A stretch of DNA of 64,000 nucleotides from Boswellia sacra (taxonomy: Eukaryota; Streptophyta; Magnoliopsida; Sapindales; Burseraceae): contig SNVD02003354.1 in NCBI GenBank assembly GCA_013180625.2, positions 112,102 to 176,101 of the forward strand, in the 5' to 3' direction. The notes under the pieces are model-generated. The model was not told the origin of the DNA. It did not search any database and saw only the letters and a list, made by a program, of their open reading frames with translations. Positions 31,042 through 43,832 of this stretch are shown here, piece after piece (positions within the stretch are counted from its first letter, which is position 1; the number at the start of each line of letters is the position of its first letter). A program made the position numbers and the translations under genes.

Positions 31042-33727
31042 ATGCAAGAGAATGGTGGTTATTTATACACCGGTAAGAGGGCAAAGCCAATGATAATTCG
31101 TAGGTGTACTACTTATAATGAGTTGGTTCATTGTATTAGTACTGAAATGGGTTAGGATTGTCGTAAGCATAACATAAATTTAGAGGTTCAATTTGCTTTT
31201 AAGGGTGTTCCGCTATTGCTGACTCCTATTGAGACTGATAAAGATTTTTATTTTTTTATACAATTTGGAGGACCAACAGTCATATACACCACTAATTGTC
31301 AAAGTTGAAGATAGGGACAAACAAAGACAGAGGTCAAGATCTAATGCAGTATGAAGGCAGTAAAGTTCTTCTCAACCCTCTTTGTTTCGCTCAGTAAGTG
31401 GAAGCAACCAATTAAGTAAGTCCACTTCTGTTTGTGCACAACCACAATTATATGATGACGTTGACATTGACTTTGAGCAATATTCAGGACATGCAGGGCA
31501 TAACTCAGTTGGGGTGTTATTTGAAAATGAAGAAGAGGTGCCCATGTTGATGCCATTGAGATTAGCATCTTGATATCATTAGAGAGTTTGAGAGTTTAGG
31601 CAATATTGATGTTAATAATGCTAGTGATGATATTAATGATGACGATGGTGGTGATGAAGATTATGATGATACTAGTGATGATGTTAGTGAGCATGGTGAC
31701 GATAAGAATGATGATTGCACTATTCGTAGTACAAATTTAGGTGAGGGTTTGAATACTTTTACTGTTGATGGGTAGAGTGTAGACAATTCACATTTTGATA
31801 ATGATGAACAGACGGAGATTTTGAATGATGTGAACTAGATTGTGTCGTTTACCTTTCCTTCTCCAATTCACTCCACACCTACTTCTTCGCTATGCAAACA
31901 TCAACAAGATCCGATATTGAATAATGAGCCAGGAATAGATGCATATTCTATACATCAAGAAGCTAATTTGGGCTTTGAAAATGACAGCCTTCGGGCTAAA
32001 ACATTTAGGTGGATGGCGCCTATTGTGCATTCATCATCCACAATTGACGATGATGCTACATTATTTATAGTTGATGGGATTAAGGTTGTAGTTCGGCAGA
32101 TGTTTAACAGAAAAACCAAGCTTTGTGAAGTTATCAAATTTGGCATTAAAACGCAACTTTCAATTCGATGTGAGGAACTCCAACGGAACAAGGTTTGGGG
32201 TCGTATATCATGTTGAATCTTGTAAATGGTGTTTTTGTGCCACAAAGGTAGTCGATTCACATTTCTTTCAAGTGAAAAAGTATAAGAACCATCACACATG
32301 TTCTGGAGCCAGACGTCACCCAAATCACAAACAGGGAACTGCACATATTATTGGCAAACATATTAAAAACAAATTCATTCAGGCATCAAGAATATACTAT
32401 CTAAAGGATATTATGTTTAATGTTCAAGAGTCATTGGGTGTTAATATCATATACAACAAGGCATAGAGAGCAAAGGAGATAGATTTGCAAGAACTTCACG
32501 GATCTCATGAGAAATTATTCACACTACTCCCCCGGTATATGTACATGATTGAGAAAGCAAACCCGGGGATCAAAATTACTTTAGAAACTGATAACAATAA
32601 CAATTTCAGATACTTTTTCATGAGTATGAGACCTCTATTACCGGATTTCCATCATCAATTAGGTCAGTTATCGCAGTTGATGGATCTTTTCTGAAAGGAA
32701 ACTATAGAGGTACAATGTTTTTGGCTTCTTGTTTGGATGGAAATAACCAAATATACCCATTAGCATTTGAATTTGGGCATTCTAAAAATGATGGCTTGTG
32801 GAACTGGTTCATCAGACAGTTATATGATCATGTAGTACGATGTTTGAAATCTTGTTTTCATTTTCGACCGTCATCGTAGCATTGAACGAGCTATTGTAGA
32901 AGTTTTTTCTCATGCACTACATAGATTGTGCACTTATCATTTGAAGGGTAACTTAAAGGCCACGTTCAAGGACAAGACTTTGTTGGATATATACTCCCAA
33001 GCTGCAAGGACATATGAGTATACTGATTTCAACTATCATATGCGACAAATTGAATCGTATATGCCCGCAGTCGCAATTTATCTTCGAGAGATTGGAGTGG
33101 ATAAATGAGCACGTTCATAGTTTCATGGCTGACGGTGTAACATCATGACAACAAATACTGCTGAGTCGATGAACAAGTGCTTGCGACATGCGCGATTCCT
33201 TCCAGTTACACTGTTAGTAGATTATTATCGGGCGAACTTCCAGCAATGGTTCCACAAGCTTCAAGAGTTATTTGCTAACTCAAAATTACATCTCTCGTCG
33301 TGGGTTAACAAGTTGATGGAAGAGAGTTTAAAGGAGGGTGGACGTATGAGAGTTACTGCTATCTTTGTTACTATGTACGAGATGAGAGGTAACGACCATG
33401 TCAACGTCGTTGACATACACGCTCGGACATGCACATGTATTAGTTGTTTGCAAACGTATAAACCTACTGATGTGCCATGATTATTGTGCCCATTGGTATA
33501 CAACTAAAACATTACTAAATGCATATACTCTGCCAATTGTTCCTATTGAAGTTAATGAGGATTGGATGGTTCTTGATGAGGTACACAGCAGAGTGGTTTT
33601 ACCGCCAGTCATGAGGAGACCAGCAGGTCATCCTTAGAGGAAACGAATCCCTTCCGTCGGTGATTCTAGTTCGTCTCAAAATTGCGGGCTTTGTGAAAGT
33701 TCTGAGCACAATCGTCAGACTTCCTGA
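31042..33727 (+). pseudogene. KI-MULE MuDR-type transposase remnant
   Basis: Order of recognisable parts: N-terminal region (MQENGGYLYTGKRAKP ... TTYNELVHCIS); acidic Asp/Asn-rich spacer near 31600-31830; DNA-binding domain (QMFNRKTKLCEVIKFG, RISCESCKWCF-like CX2C, HTCSGARRHPNHKQ); MULE catalytic domain with the first Asp in a VDGSFLKGNYRG-like string near 32680-32710, the second in FDRHRSIERA near 32862-32890, and LCTYHLKGNLKATF; then NTAESMNKCLRHARFLPVT; the SWIM-type Cys/His region (TCTCISC, CHDYCAHWYTT); and a C-terminal basic tail with a GLCESSEHNRQT knuckle. Several stops and frameshifts break the frame. Family role: cut-and-paste DDE transposase binding the TIRs. Confidence 0.87.
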
Positions 33728-34279
33728 AACCCAATTCTACTCAATGTTGTTGCAGGGGCGCGATATGATAGGGGATGATATCTGCCAAATGTATGCACCG
33801 GTATTTTTCTTCATGTAATATTATTTGTTTGCTTTATGCGATGTAGTGTATTTACATTATTCTATCAGAGGATATTTCAAATGACTTCTTTTGTCAATGT
33901 ATAAAACATTCATGTATGAAACATGAATTTATCTACTTTGTCAATTTATAAAACATTCATGTATAACATATATCTGACAAAATACAAGTATGTATCAATA
34001 CATCCAAAAAAAAATGTATTTACATTTTTGCATACTGACCTTTTCAATTGTCAATACAAGTACGTAACAATGTACATGAAAAAAATGTGCTAGTAGACAA
34101 AATGTGTAACTATACAAAAATGTGTGTCACTACAAAAATGTGTAACATGTATCCAAAATCATCGGACAATACTTTACCATGCATGACACAAAATCATGGT
34201 AGAGTCATACTTGGCTGCAGCTCAACATCGGCGGACACAACATTGGTAGGCCCTATTGTGTCTGAGACGGCCTCCTCCG

Positions 34280-37200
34280 TTTGTAGAAGAACACGATAAG
34301 TCCAAAGATATAATGCCATTCTTCGCCGAAGTGTCTCGTACGTGAATGCCTTAATGTCTACCAACGGAATGCCTTAGGCTAAGAACTCCATGAACTTCAA
34401 ACAACGCCGCAGACTCCTCCCCTAACCTCCTGCTGTGGTACCTCGAACGAATCCTTGATGTGTTCAATGTCATACGGGGTTGCGGGGTACTCAAAAAGAC
34501 TGTAAACATCCATTGATACCATACATGGTATCATCTCTGTCAAGTACCAGACTGCGTCTCTCATTGTGTCGGTGGAATTATATGCAATATATGAGTCATA
34601 TATAACTATCACACAGCAATTCAAATCCACCTTGGCTGCCACCCAATGTTCGCTTTCAATGTTAACAGGGACATAGAGCTAAAAAGAAAGTTTACAACAT
34701 GGAAATTAGTCACAACATTTTCACTAAAACAACACATATTAACATATTAAATATAAATAGACTCACCCTATCTATATCGACCCATGGTCATCCAAAGAGG
34801 GGCATCTCTCCAAGGAGAAACTGGACAATATCCGACTCGTTCACACAGTCAATATCATTCAATTTGTCTGAGAATCGTGTCCACAACAACTAAACTTTTA
34901 ACTACAATTTTATGAGTACAGTTAGCTAACGCTCGAACAAACACAGGCATGGAATCATAAATATACTATAATTTCATATGTTTTGCAAATACCTACCCAA
35001 AAAGTTGTGTCCAGGAAAGCAGACCTCTGGACAACACCTGCCCCCATATCTCAAGCTTTACAGTGTAACATCCAAAAGTAACTGTCAATATGCTGCATAT
35101 AGTAATAGTAATCAATAAATATTGCAATAGTATATTGGTCAGGAGGAGACGACAGGGATTGAAACAAACCTCATATCTAAGCCACTCGGTCGGGGTGGTC
35201 AACATGATAATGAACTCACGCCCAACAAGGCAGGCGCCCAAGTCAACATTGCCTGATGCCTCACTTATCCACATATCAAAGCTTATGCAATCAGCATCTG
35301 GTGTGGGGGCATGTGGGTCAAATAGTGAAACCTGAGTCCACTAGACGCTATCGGATACATTGTTTGCATCTTGTGACACCATCTCCCAATGCTGTAAAGT
35401 AGGCTCCTCCGCGGGCTGAACAACTAGACCGTGGGCTAAATAATCGGGTCCTTTGCAAGCCGAACAACTGGGTCCTTGGGCTCTACATGTGGAACATCAT
35501 AGGCTATCTCGTATGGCACGACCCTCGCTCTCTTTCTATCCGGGAGACTAATAAAGGGGCTTTGTTTATACTTTTCTAAAAATAGTCGTCGACCTCGAAA
35601 GGAAACGAAGCCCGTGGGAATAGTATCAAGGAAATGAACACTCTTGTCCACAAGGTCAGGTTCCTTTGCCTCTTGACCATCATCGTCATCGTCCATACCA
35701 CCATCCGAATCTTGCATTACAGCAAACCATCATGATAGGTTAAGTGTTGTGATATCATGAAAATCATTAATTACGTTATTAATTTGTGCGATGTACTATG
35801 GCAATGTATCCAAAATGGTCACCCAGTAGTTCAATAGCCTGATGCAGAAGTACTATCTCTTTCCACATGTACTTGTTCTCCGCCCGTAACATTGTTATCT
35901 CCTCTGAAGTCCCACAAGCTCACACAAAACTTTGCTTTCGAACCCATCATGGAAAGGTTGCACTGTATATCATTATTCACAATCAACATAGAAACCAACC
36001 AACTAGTAATATAAACAAAAAAGTATACGTAGTAAATTTTCAACATGTACCTTTGAACTAGAAGGTACATCATGTATAAAAGAGGAAATGTCACCGTAGG
36101 TGGTTGCGCGGCCCAAAGGAGGAACCGATTCGTGTGCAAGACCATAGCTCTTGAACGTGGTAAGTGCAGGACTAATAGGGACCGCGACGGACGAAGACCG
36201 CACCCGATCATATGGTAGACTGGCTGTGTCGATGACTGCCCTCACATCAGGTCTATCGACAAAACTGTGCCCAACGAGATGAGTTCCTGCTAGATCATCA
36301 TGAACATGACTCTCGTATGCGGGAGGTGTAGGACTAAAGGGTGAAGCAAGTGATAGAGATCGCACCTGATCATCTAGAGGACTGACTATGTCGTTGACTG
36401 GCCCCACGTTAGGTCTCTGACCAGGAGGAGGCGGAGCTGATGGTTCTTCTGTGGTAAGTGGCTCAATCCTCTTATCGGATAACAAAAGATTATCCACAAA
36501 TGCCGCCCATGCCATATGTGCACCTCTCCGGATGTCAACTACTGCAGCAAGCCTAATGTACCAATCAGTGGTCTGCTCTGCCTCAGATAGCTCCAAAATG
36601 ACAAGTGGATGAGTATGTATCATCAAATAAGCCATCAAATTAAACAGTGATTCGCTGCGATCAATAACAAAAAAAAATAATCAGTGGAACCTGACATACC
36701 CTTCTTCTAACCAACATGATATTGCGTTTGACGATGTCCTCTGAGGAGGTTTTTTGTGTCTCCCACTTCAACAAGTGTGGTATCCTCTCCACAAACACCC
36801 CGTCCGCTCGCCTATATGTTGCACCAATGTATGACACAGCCTCGTACAACCAAACTTTAATAACATAATGTTTTTTAGTGACAATAGGTATTTCAAAATG
36901 TAATTCAAAGAAACTAATAAACACGTCCAACATTTGTTTTCAGTATGTATCTGAATAGCGTAGGGGCACCCTTCTAAGTTACATGTCTCGTTTCCTTATT
37001 ATCTTCTTCTTCTTTGCTTTCGCTCATTTCTTATACTTTTCCAACCTCCCATCCAAAGCTCTTTTCATCCCTTTCAGTATCTTATCATAAGATATCGAAC
37101 CCCCACAGATAATCGTTAAAACTATCCAATGTGTTAACAAAATTTAACCACTTATGGGAGACATATCAGCGTCGATCCTATGCCATGAAAAACCGCTCGA

Positions 37201-38340
37201 GAACGTAATACAAAGCCATCTTTACAACATCCTCATCTAGCATAGCTGACACATTTAATGCCTAAAGTCTCGAATAGAAATGCATGAGTTCCATGTCCTA
37301 ACCCCCAAAGTACGTATTTAACAAATGGCACGAATTCAAAACATTGGGTATTGGTGGCACGGGGGTAGCAAATTTCAAACTGGTCACCATACAGAACTCG
37401 TGGGCACAAAAACGAATAAGTCTTGTTAGAAAAAAAAAAGAAAAAAAAGCATAGAAAGCCAATAATATTAAAAAAAATAAAACTACAATGATCAAATGCT
37501 AAAAAATAAAATTAGTTAACTATATTGTAGTTCAAACACAATATTTTTACTAGGGGTGGCAATCGTGTCGTGTCGTGTCGACCCATGTAATTATTCGTGT
37601 CAAAACATGAAACCCAAACCCACCCAATTATTAAACGTGTTACCCACGTGTCGTAATCGTGTCATATTTAATTCGCATAATTTACTTAATTATTTAAATT
37701 AGTTATACATAATATATTATATTCTCTATATTTAAATCAATTAAAATTATTTTAGAATATAAACCATTGTTAGTATAAAATATTATTAAAATCATCGTAA
37801 TTTATTATTTTATAAATTAATTTATTTTATAGTATAAAAATTTCAATTTTATAATATATATATTGTAAGTAGGTTATAATTTATATCATTAAATGAATTT
37901 ACATATTAAGAATGTACAAAATATATTTAATTATTCGTGTCATTAAACGGGTTGGCGTGTTGAACACCTTCAACACTAACCCGACCCATTTATTAATCGT
38001 GTAACGTATTCGTGTCGTGTTCGTGTCGTGTTCACGGGTCGTGTCAAAAATTGCCACCCCTAATTTTTACCTTCAATAAGGAACCACATTTCTTCATCAT
38101 ACCCCACTGTGTTAAACTCCCACTTAAGCACATTGTGTACTAACTGAGACGGGAAGGACAACTCTTGAATGTCTAGGAGAAACCTATAACATGTATTACA
38201 AAACATGTTTTATTGTCTCTTATTCAACTTAGCACGAATCCATTCTATATAGTCCAAACTGGCTAACTTTATGATAATCGCATGATAGTGCTCACCATAC
38301 AGAGTCTTCAGGGTGAGGGAGAATCCAAATTCATTTGTCA
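34280..38340 (-). pseudogene. DUF1985-ULP1 (C48) cysteine protease gene of the KI-MULE, decayed
   Basis: Reading right to left on the minus strand: DUF1985-like text (TLYGEHYHAIIIKLASLDYI ... WFLIEG) at about 38310-38075; hAT MITE insertion; FCMVTSLKFATPVPPIPN, YFGG and DEDVVKMALYYVLERFF at 37400-37180; IKVWLYEAVSYIGA near 36865; a long linker (36638-35436) with Pro/Ser-rich and acidic parts; then the C48 fold: YVPVNIESEHWVAAKVD (catalytic His, about 34645), VIYDSYIAY (Asp, about 34597) and GGVCGVV (Cys, about 34411). Just after the catalytic Cys a few bases are missing and the frame shifts before KFMEFLA. Intron-like gaps separate the blocks. Family role: SUMO-protease-like domains carried by plant MULEs and some CACTA elements, of unknown use to the element. 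Confidence 0.82.
37551..38062. mobile_element. hAT-type MITE with perfect 8-bp target duplication
   Basis: Ends TAGGGGTGGCAAT and ATTGCCACCCCTA. Both flanks carry the direct repeat ATTTTTAC (37543-37550 and 38063-38070), the 8-bp duplication expected of hAT elements. CGTGTCGTGTCG-type subterminal repeats occur at both ends around an AT-rich core. No coding capacity. It splits the DUF1985 part of the protease gene. Confidence 0.95.
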
Positions 38341-38399
38341 TTTACTTTAACCTGGAAAAAAAATAGTACGATATAGTTATTTATGATGAAAAAAAGGCA

Positions 38400-39175
38400 A
38401 AAAACAAGCAATCTGCCAAAACGCTCGACATAACTCAACGGAACATGACATGCTCAACAGAGCTCGAATAAAGAAACCGACGCTCGATGAACTCCATCGA
38501 GTGTCCAAAGAAACTTTTGTCGGATTCTTGGAACCGACATACGTGAGGTTAGGCATCCGACTATATGACTATGTCGGATGTCGGCCTCGTTGAGTGTCAG
38601 ATTCAGAATCTGACAAACTATACTCTTCGAATTCGTCTGCTTGGGTTTAAGTGACGTTTGATTTTTTATCCGACACTCAATGTAAGTCATTTTCACTTTC
38701 ATCGATTATCGATTTCACGTTAACCGATAACGACATCTGAAGCCCATGAAAGCGACACTTAACGTTCGCCAATTATATTTCGTTGAGTATCGATACATAG
38801 TTTTGGTGCACCAAATGTCAGTTTACATGAAACCGACAGTCGATGTCGTCTATGTAAAAGCCTTGATGGCAAGTGTCGATTGCGACATCCGATGGGACTC
38901 GACACATTTTGTCGACGTAACTAGTTTCACTTTCATTAAGTGCCGATTTTATATTAACCGACAACTGACTTTGAAGCCATGAAACCGACGCTCGACATTT
39001 CCAATTACATCATCGTCGAGTGCCGAATAAATTGTTTTGATGCACCCAGATGTCGGTTTACACGAGATTGACACTCAATGTCTTCATAAATGCCTTGATG
39101 GCGAGTTTCGATTGATGAATTCGACGGGACTCGACATATTCTGTTGAGTGTCGAGCGTAAACCAACACTCGCCAT
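38400..39175. repeat. Right subterminal CGACACTCGACA repeat cluster of the KI-MULE
   Basis: Dense variants of CGACRCTCGAY and TGTCGAGTGTCG, partly arranged as imperfect long direct repeats: the order ACCGACA..., CTCGAT, TCGTTGAGTATCGA, GTGCACC, ATGTCGGTTTACATGA is repeated around 38740-38840 and 38965-39070. Related to the left cluster. Confidence 0.7.
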
Positions 39176-39815
39176 CATCTACGTCACGACGAAACGCATC
39201 GGTTTTCACCATTTTTATATGCATCCAACCAAAAAAGCATTCGAATCACACTCCATTTAGCCCACGAACACAAAATAAGCACAAAATACGATCAAAAACT
39301 CAAATCCCACAATCAAAATCCCTAAATCTAGCCCAAATCTCTAATTAATTCAAATGTGTAAATTTCCTATGTACATCTCTAATCTTTCAGGTTATGTCTA
39401 ATCTAAATATTATTTTCAATCTTCACAAGACTAATATCACTTCAAACGGTCAAGAAAACAAGAAAAAAAAAAACAAATACTAACTTACCCGAATGCTCTT
39501 GCTTCTCTCCTCAAAGGTTCCAAATGGAGTGTGATCCTTGGGTGAGCAAACTTATATATATTTTTTCACGGTGCAGCATTTCAGACTGTTAGCTTTGATA
39601 GTGTCGAGGGGTATTGGAAGTTCAACAACAGACGGTTATGGAATAGGACGAGATAAATGGAGGGAAGAGGAAAATAAAGAGTGTTAGAAATAAATTGAAT
39701 TTTCAAGGGCATTTTAGTCATTTCACGTTCAAAGTGTCTATGGCATCAAAAGTTTTCAAGATGTGTCCATATTTTAGTAAATGCCCCTAATTTTGTCTAT
39801 TTTTTGAATTTTCCC

Positions 39816-41540
39816 AAAAAAATTTGATCACAACTTGATCCTTATGAAACCCAAACTTTTAAACCCGATTTCGGGTTTTTTTCCAATATATATAGCCCAA
39901 CTATAATATGACCAACTCGACAAAACTTGATCATAGAAATTTTATTGTAATTAAAAAAGTTTAATAATATTTTAGTTACTTAAGTTAAAAGTATAATGGA
40001 AATTACAAAAATATTAATTATATAATATATTTATTAGTAATATGAAAAACAATTATTATTGTATTCTATATTAATTTGAGGAGATTATATATTTTTATTA
40101 TTATCATATTATTAATTATAATTAAAAAGTATTAAAAAATGTAGTCCTAATTCTACAGTAAAGAGACCCGTCGAGGTGGGTCTCTTTGTCCCAAAAATTT
40201 GCGAAGATTGGTGGAGGTGGGGACTAAAGAAGCTATCCTATCCCAATGTCTAGATTGGACATAAACACCAGGCGTGGACAAATTTTGGAAAAAAAAAAAA
40301 AAAGAGTCCCAATCCCCGTTAGTCCTGCATCCCAAACGTGGCGTAAAGGTAATTGCTGACTTGTGTGACAATAATTCAACTAGTTCCAAATAAAAGCACT
40401 TGGCCTAAGGTTGAGCGTGAAAAGTTAGACCAACTAATTGTGAGAAGACCATCTAGTTGGCCAAGAATTGAAAGGAAGGGGAAAAGTTAGGAGAATGCTA
40501 AGAAAACAAAGGTTGGCTCCTTTAAATATGGCATGTGTAGTCAACTTGTCATAGCAAAAGAACTTGTCCTAAGCTTAAGAAGACTAAAATAGTGAAGGTG
40601 AGGTTACTATTTTACTTGGTTTTTATTATTGCAAACTATATATACATTAATAAAGTTGAACTTGGTTATTTATTGTACAGAGTTAAAGGCTCATCAAGAG
40701 AACATGAAGGTCAAATGAATGACCAACATGCAATTAAAACTGAAATAGTAAGCGCACAAGATCATAATCAATTCAACCAAAGGGTAAGTCAACCCCAACC
40801 ATCTTAACAGCCAACTCAACCTTAAATTGAAGGGTGTTTCTCTGAGAAAGGTACTATATACAAGTCATTTAGCTTTCATTAACCAAGCTACAGGATTTTT
40901 GTTTCAATTCGTATACACTGCTCTTATATTCCATGCAGATGGAGTAGGTTGATTTTCTATTGGATTAGTAGCTTGGAATGCTACCATTTTGGGTAATTTT
41001 GTACAGACAGCGGTACAGTTTAAAGTTAAGATTGTGTGAAGTTGTTTAAGCCTATATTTTGGGTTAATTGGATGTTTGACCTTGTTATTTACTAAATTAG
41101 ACCAGATACACCTAGGGATGACAAAATCTAGGACCGGTGCGGGTGCGGGTGCGGGTGCGGGTGCAGGTGCGGGTTTGGCATTTCCGCAGCACCTGCATCG
41201 GATAAAAAAGTTCTTCTTCGATCCCCATAAAATCTCCGGATTTTTTCGTGTTTTTACAGGAGCGGGTAATTACGGGTTTTGGAATGCAACACCCATACCT
41301 AGAAAAAATACTCAGACTTTTCCCGCTTTTTTTTTTTTAATTTTTCAGGCCTTGAAATTGTATAAATAATATAATATTGCCAAAAATGCCTAAGCGTGTG
41401 GCTGGCAATAATGGTGAAGCCTCCTTATGGTGGTGTGTTGTGACCCAAGTTTGAGTCACAAGTCTGTTGGAGATGTTAGTTTTAATTAAATATACAAGTA
41501 AATTCATTAATCAAGGTTGTTTGTAATCATTAAAGTAAAA
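39816..41540. other. Repeat debris with no clear gene
   Basis: A perfect 10-bp hairpin AAAGAGACCC(8)GGGTCTCTTT lies at 40161-40188. Around 40861-41038 an open-looking stretch reads INQATGFLFQFVYTALIFHA then, after a TGA, FSIGLVAWNATILGNFVQTA; it may be a decayed membrane-protein exon that I cannot identify. An exon-like acceptor TTGTACAG precedes 40681. None of these is firm. Confidence 0.35.
41136..41174. repeat. GGTGCG hexanucleotide microsatellite
   Basis: About six tandem GGTGCG units with one A substitution. It is preceded by CCTAGGGATGACAAAA, which resembles the end of a hAT-like element. The alternating Gly-Ala frame over it is not a gene. Confidence 0.85.
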
Positions 41541-41720
41541 AAGTCATGTGGCCTAGTGGTGTATGGCTGAACTCCAACCTTGAGGTTTTGAGTTCAAGCC
41601 TTGCATGTGACAAATTTTTACTTATAAAACTACAAAAGGGTCTGCAGGGCCCTATGTGCACTTAGCAGCCCCCTCCCCAAGGCCTGATCACCGAAAATCA
41701 GGGTTTTTCTTGGTTGGGCC
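41541..41720 (+). repeat. tRNA-derived SINE
   Basis: An A box TGGCCTAGTGGT (41549-41560) and a B box GAGTTCAAGCC (41590-41600) are spaced as in a tRNA gene, after AAGTCATG. A GC-rich tRNA-unrelated body follows. No 3' tail or flanking duplication could be fixed, so the right end is approximate. Confidence 0.6.
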
Positions 41721-42004
41721 GAGTACTTGCTACCAATTACATTTACATTTGTTACCAGTATCAAACTAATATACGTATTTTAAATCTTTTTTTATGCTTT
41801 TGGAATTTATGGATTTTATATATGGAGATTATGCATGTTATCTATGGGATTTATGCATTTTATTTGTGGGATCTACCCTTTATTGTACTATTTCACTATT
41901 GAGAGCTTCCATGTTATTTTATTACTTAGGATGTATAAGAATTGAGTTCTGATCCCCGGATTTCATAATCTACTATCACGGTCTCCTCCTTACTTCATTG
42001 GAAA

Positions 42005-42098
42005 AGGCAATTGTGGAGAGTCGAACCAATGATTTCATTGTAGCCTTACCAACTCCCTCCTGGGCCATCTTTGCCACTTGAACTAACCTATTATGGCA
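42005..42098 (-). repeat. tRNA-like SINE head, minus strand
   Basis: On the minus strand TTAGTTCAAGTGGCA (A box, about 42072-42087) is followed by TGGTTCGACTCTCC (B box, about 42016-42030). The gap between boxes is longer than in a tRNA gene, and no folded tRNA is apparent. Confidence 0.5.
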
Positions 42099-43832
42099 AA
42101 GATATATGAAGTATCCTTATTTAATTATCCATATGTAAATACGAAGTGTCAATGTCTTCATATGAAGGATCCTTATTTAGATACGAAGTATCACTTTCCT
42201 ATTTAATTAAATTTTAAAAAGAATATATAATTAATAATATATATAATTTAATTAATAATATATATATATATTCAATTATTTAAAATATCAACTATATGTT
42301 TATACAAATAGATTTACACAAAATATATTTGGGAAGGCTGAAATAAATAGGAAAATCACGTATTATATATCTATTATATTAAAATTTTAATTTAATTTAA
42401 TGATTTATTTTGGCCTGGCAGGGCTCGGCCCCCTTGGGCCGAAGAGTAGTTAGCGGCTGCCTCTAGTTGCATTTCCTCAATTTAGTCTTCAACCAACTCA
42501 CTTTGTGGGTATATTCATCCTTGTCTGGTATCCAAAATGAGTAGTAGTTGCATGTTCCATTAAAAAAAAAAAAACACACACTTGTGAGATTCTTGGTTGA
42601 CCATGGTATCATAATGGCTGCACTCTTGCCACACTCGCACCACCTATTGTTGAATTTGATCTTCCCACCATTGATTCTCTCTTTCTTTGAGTAACTCAAA
42701 GTGTTCACTAACTAGATTTAAAGCTTCAGCCATCAAAGCTTCAATTGTTTTAGACCATGAATCACTAAAAAATGCAAGATAAGTGAGAATAAGAAGGGGC
42801 AATGGGCCTGTATAAGCATGTTTTGTAGACCTCTTTGTCACAAAAGTATTGCTACCATATGATCATTGGGATTGGCAATCCAACGGTCAATTTTCAAGCA
42901 ATTGATGGTAAATTAAAATAAAACAAGGGCAAATATGTGATTTCAGAAGTTGTATTATGTACAAAATTGGCAACAAAATGTTAAAGTGATAACTTTTCAA
43001 ACTAATAATGACTAGATGGCATTTAGTCATTTCTTGCCTTTTAAATTGAAGTATGCGCCTCGAAAGGATACTTTGGTCATTGCAGATTCTAACGCACAAA
43101 TAGCCATGGCTTAACGAAACGACACTTAACATCTGGGGATTCCGTATAGAAACTAGAAAGTCTGGGGGGTCGCAGAGATCTCCAAAAATATGTTTATAAT
43201 TTTGATTTTATAATATTTATCCTTTTATTTTCTTTATGACACGTCAGGGGGGGATCCATATAGTGGCTAGGGAGGACTCCGGCCCATGCAAAAATTCAGA
43301 AAAAAATAAAATATAATAATAATTTACACTAAATTTTAACAAAAAATCAAGGGCCCTGCAATTTCAGATTTTTTGTTTGTTGGCCCCTCTAAGCATTACA
43401 TTATGGATCCAGCCCTATGACACATAAGGGCGTTTGGTATAAGGTTTTACTTTCATAGGAATAGGTTTCAAATAACTGAAAAACTGAAGAATGGGAATCT
43501 GATATCTAGAAAACTAATATTACTATGTTTGATTATTCATCATAATCTTATTCAAGAATTCTATGGGAATCAGATTTCAATGTTTGGCTATACATGGAAA
43601 TGTCAAAAATACTAATGTTATTTTTTATGTTCTAATGTAATAAAAAAATTAAAATAAGTGAGGTTAATAATTTTGAAGAAATTTAAATTTATTATAAATA
43701 TAGCCAATTAAAGTTTTATAACAAATTCTATATAAATTCTAGTCACATAGAAAAGTCTTAAAAAATCACAATTTTTTTTATAAAAAAACATGTAAACAAT
43801 TAACCCCAGCTTCTGAAATTCCAAACAAAAAA
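42099..43832. other. AT-rich DNA, no gene seen
   Basis: No supported gene. Short frames on the minus strand near 42463-43132 do not resemble known proteins. The end of the stretch (43792-43821) is duplicated at 44849-44880, on the far side of the small MULE. Confidence 0.4.

Larger units (their letters stand above)
30198..39815. mobile_element. 9.6-kb Mutator-like element with ULP1-type protease gene (KI-MULE class)
   Basis: Long terminal inverted repeats: the left end starts GGGAAAAATTCAAAA (30198) and the right end is the complement of GGGAAAATTCAAAA (39815). The TIRs align for about 120 bp, including TTGATGCCATAGA. Flanking A7 tracts are compatible with a 9-bp target duplication but are too simple to prove it. 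Inside lie a transposase remnant on the plus strand and a DUF1985-ULP1 gene remnant on the minus strand, the arrangement known for Kaonashi-type (KI) MULEs of plants. Both genes are decayed, and a hAT MITE is inserted, so the copy is old. Confidence 0.85.

Noticed and set aside
31955..32344. 129-codon minus-strand frame inside the MULE transposase
   Set aside because: Antisense shadow of the transposase DNA-binding domain.
42005..42098. Functional tRNA gene
   Set aside because: A- and B-box-like strings are present but the acceptor and anticodon stems do not fold, so it is treated as a SINE head.
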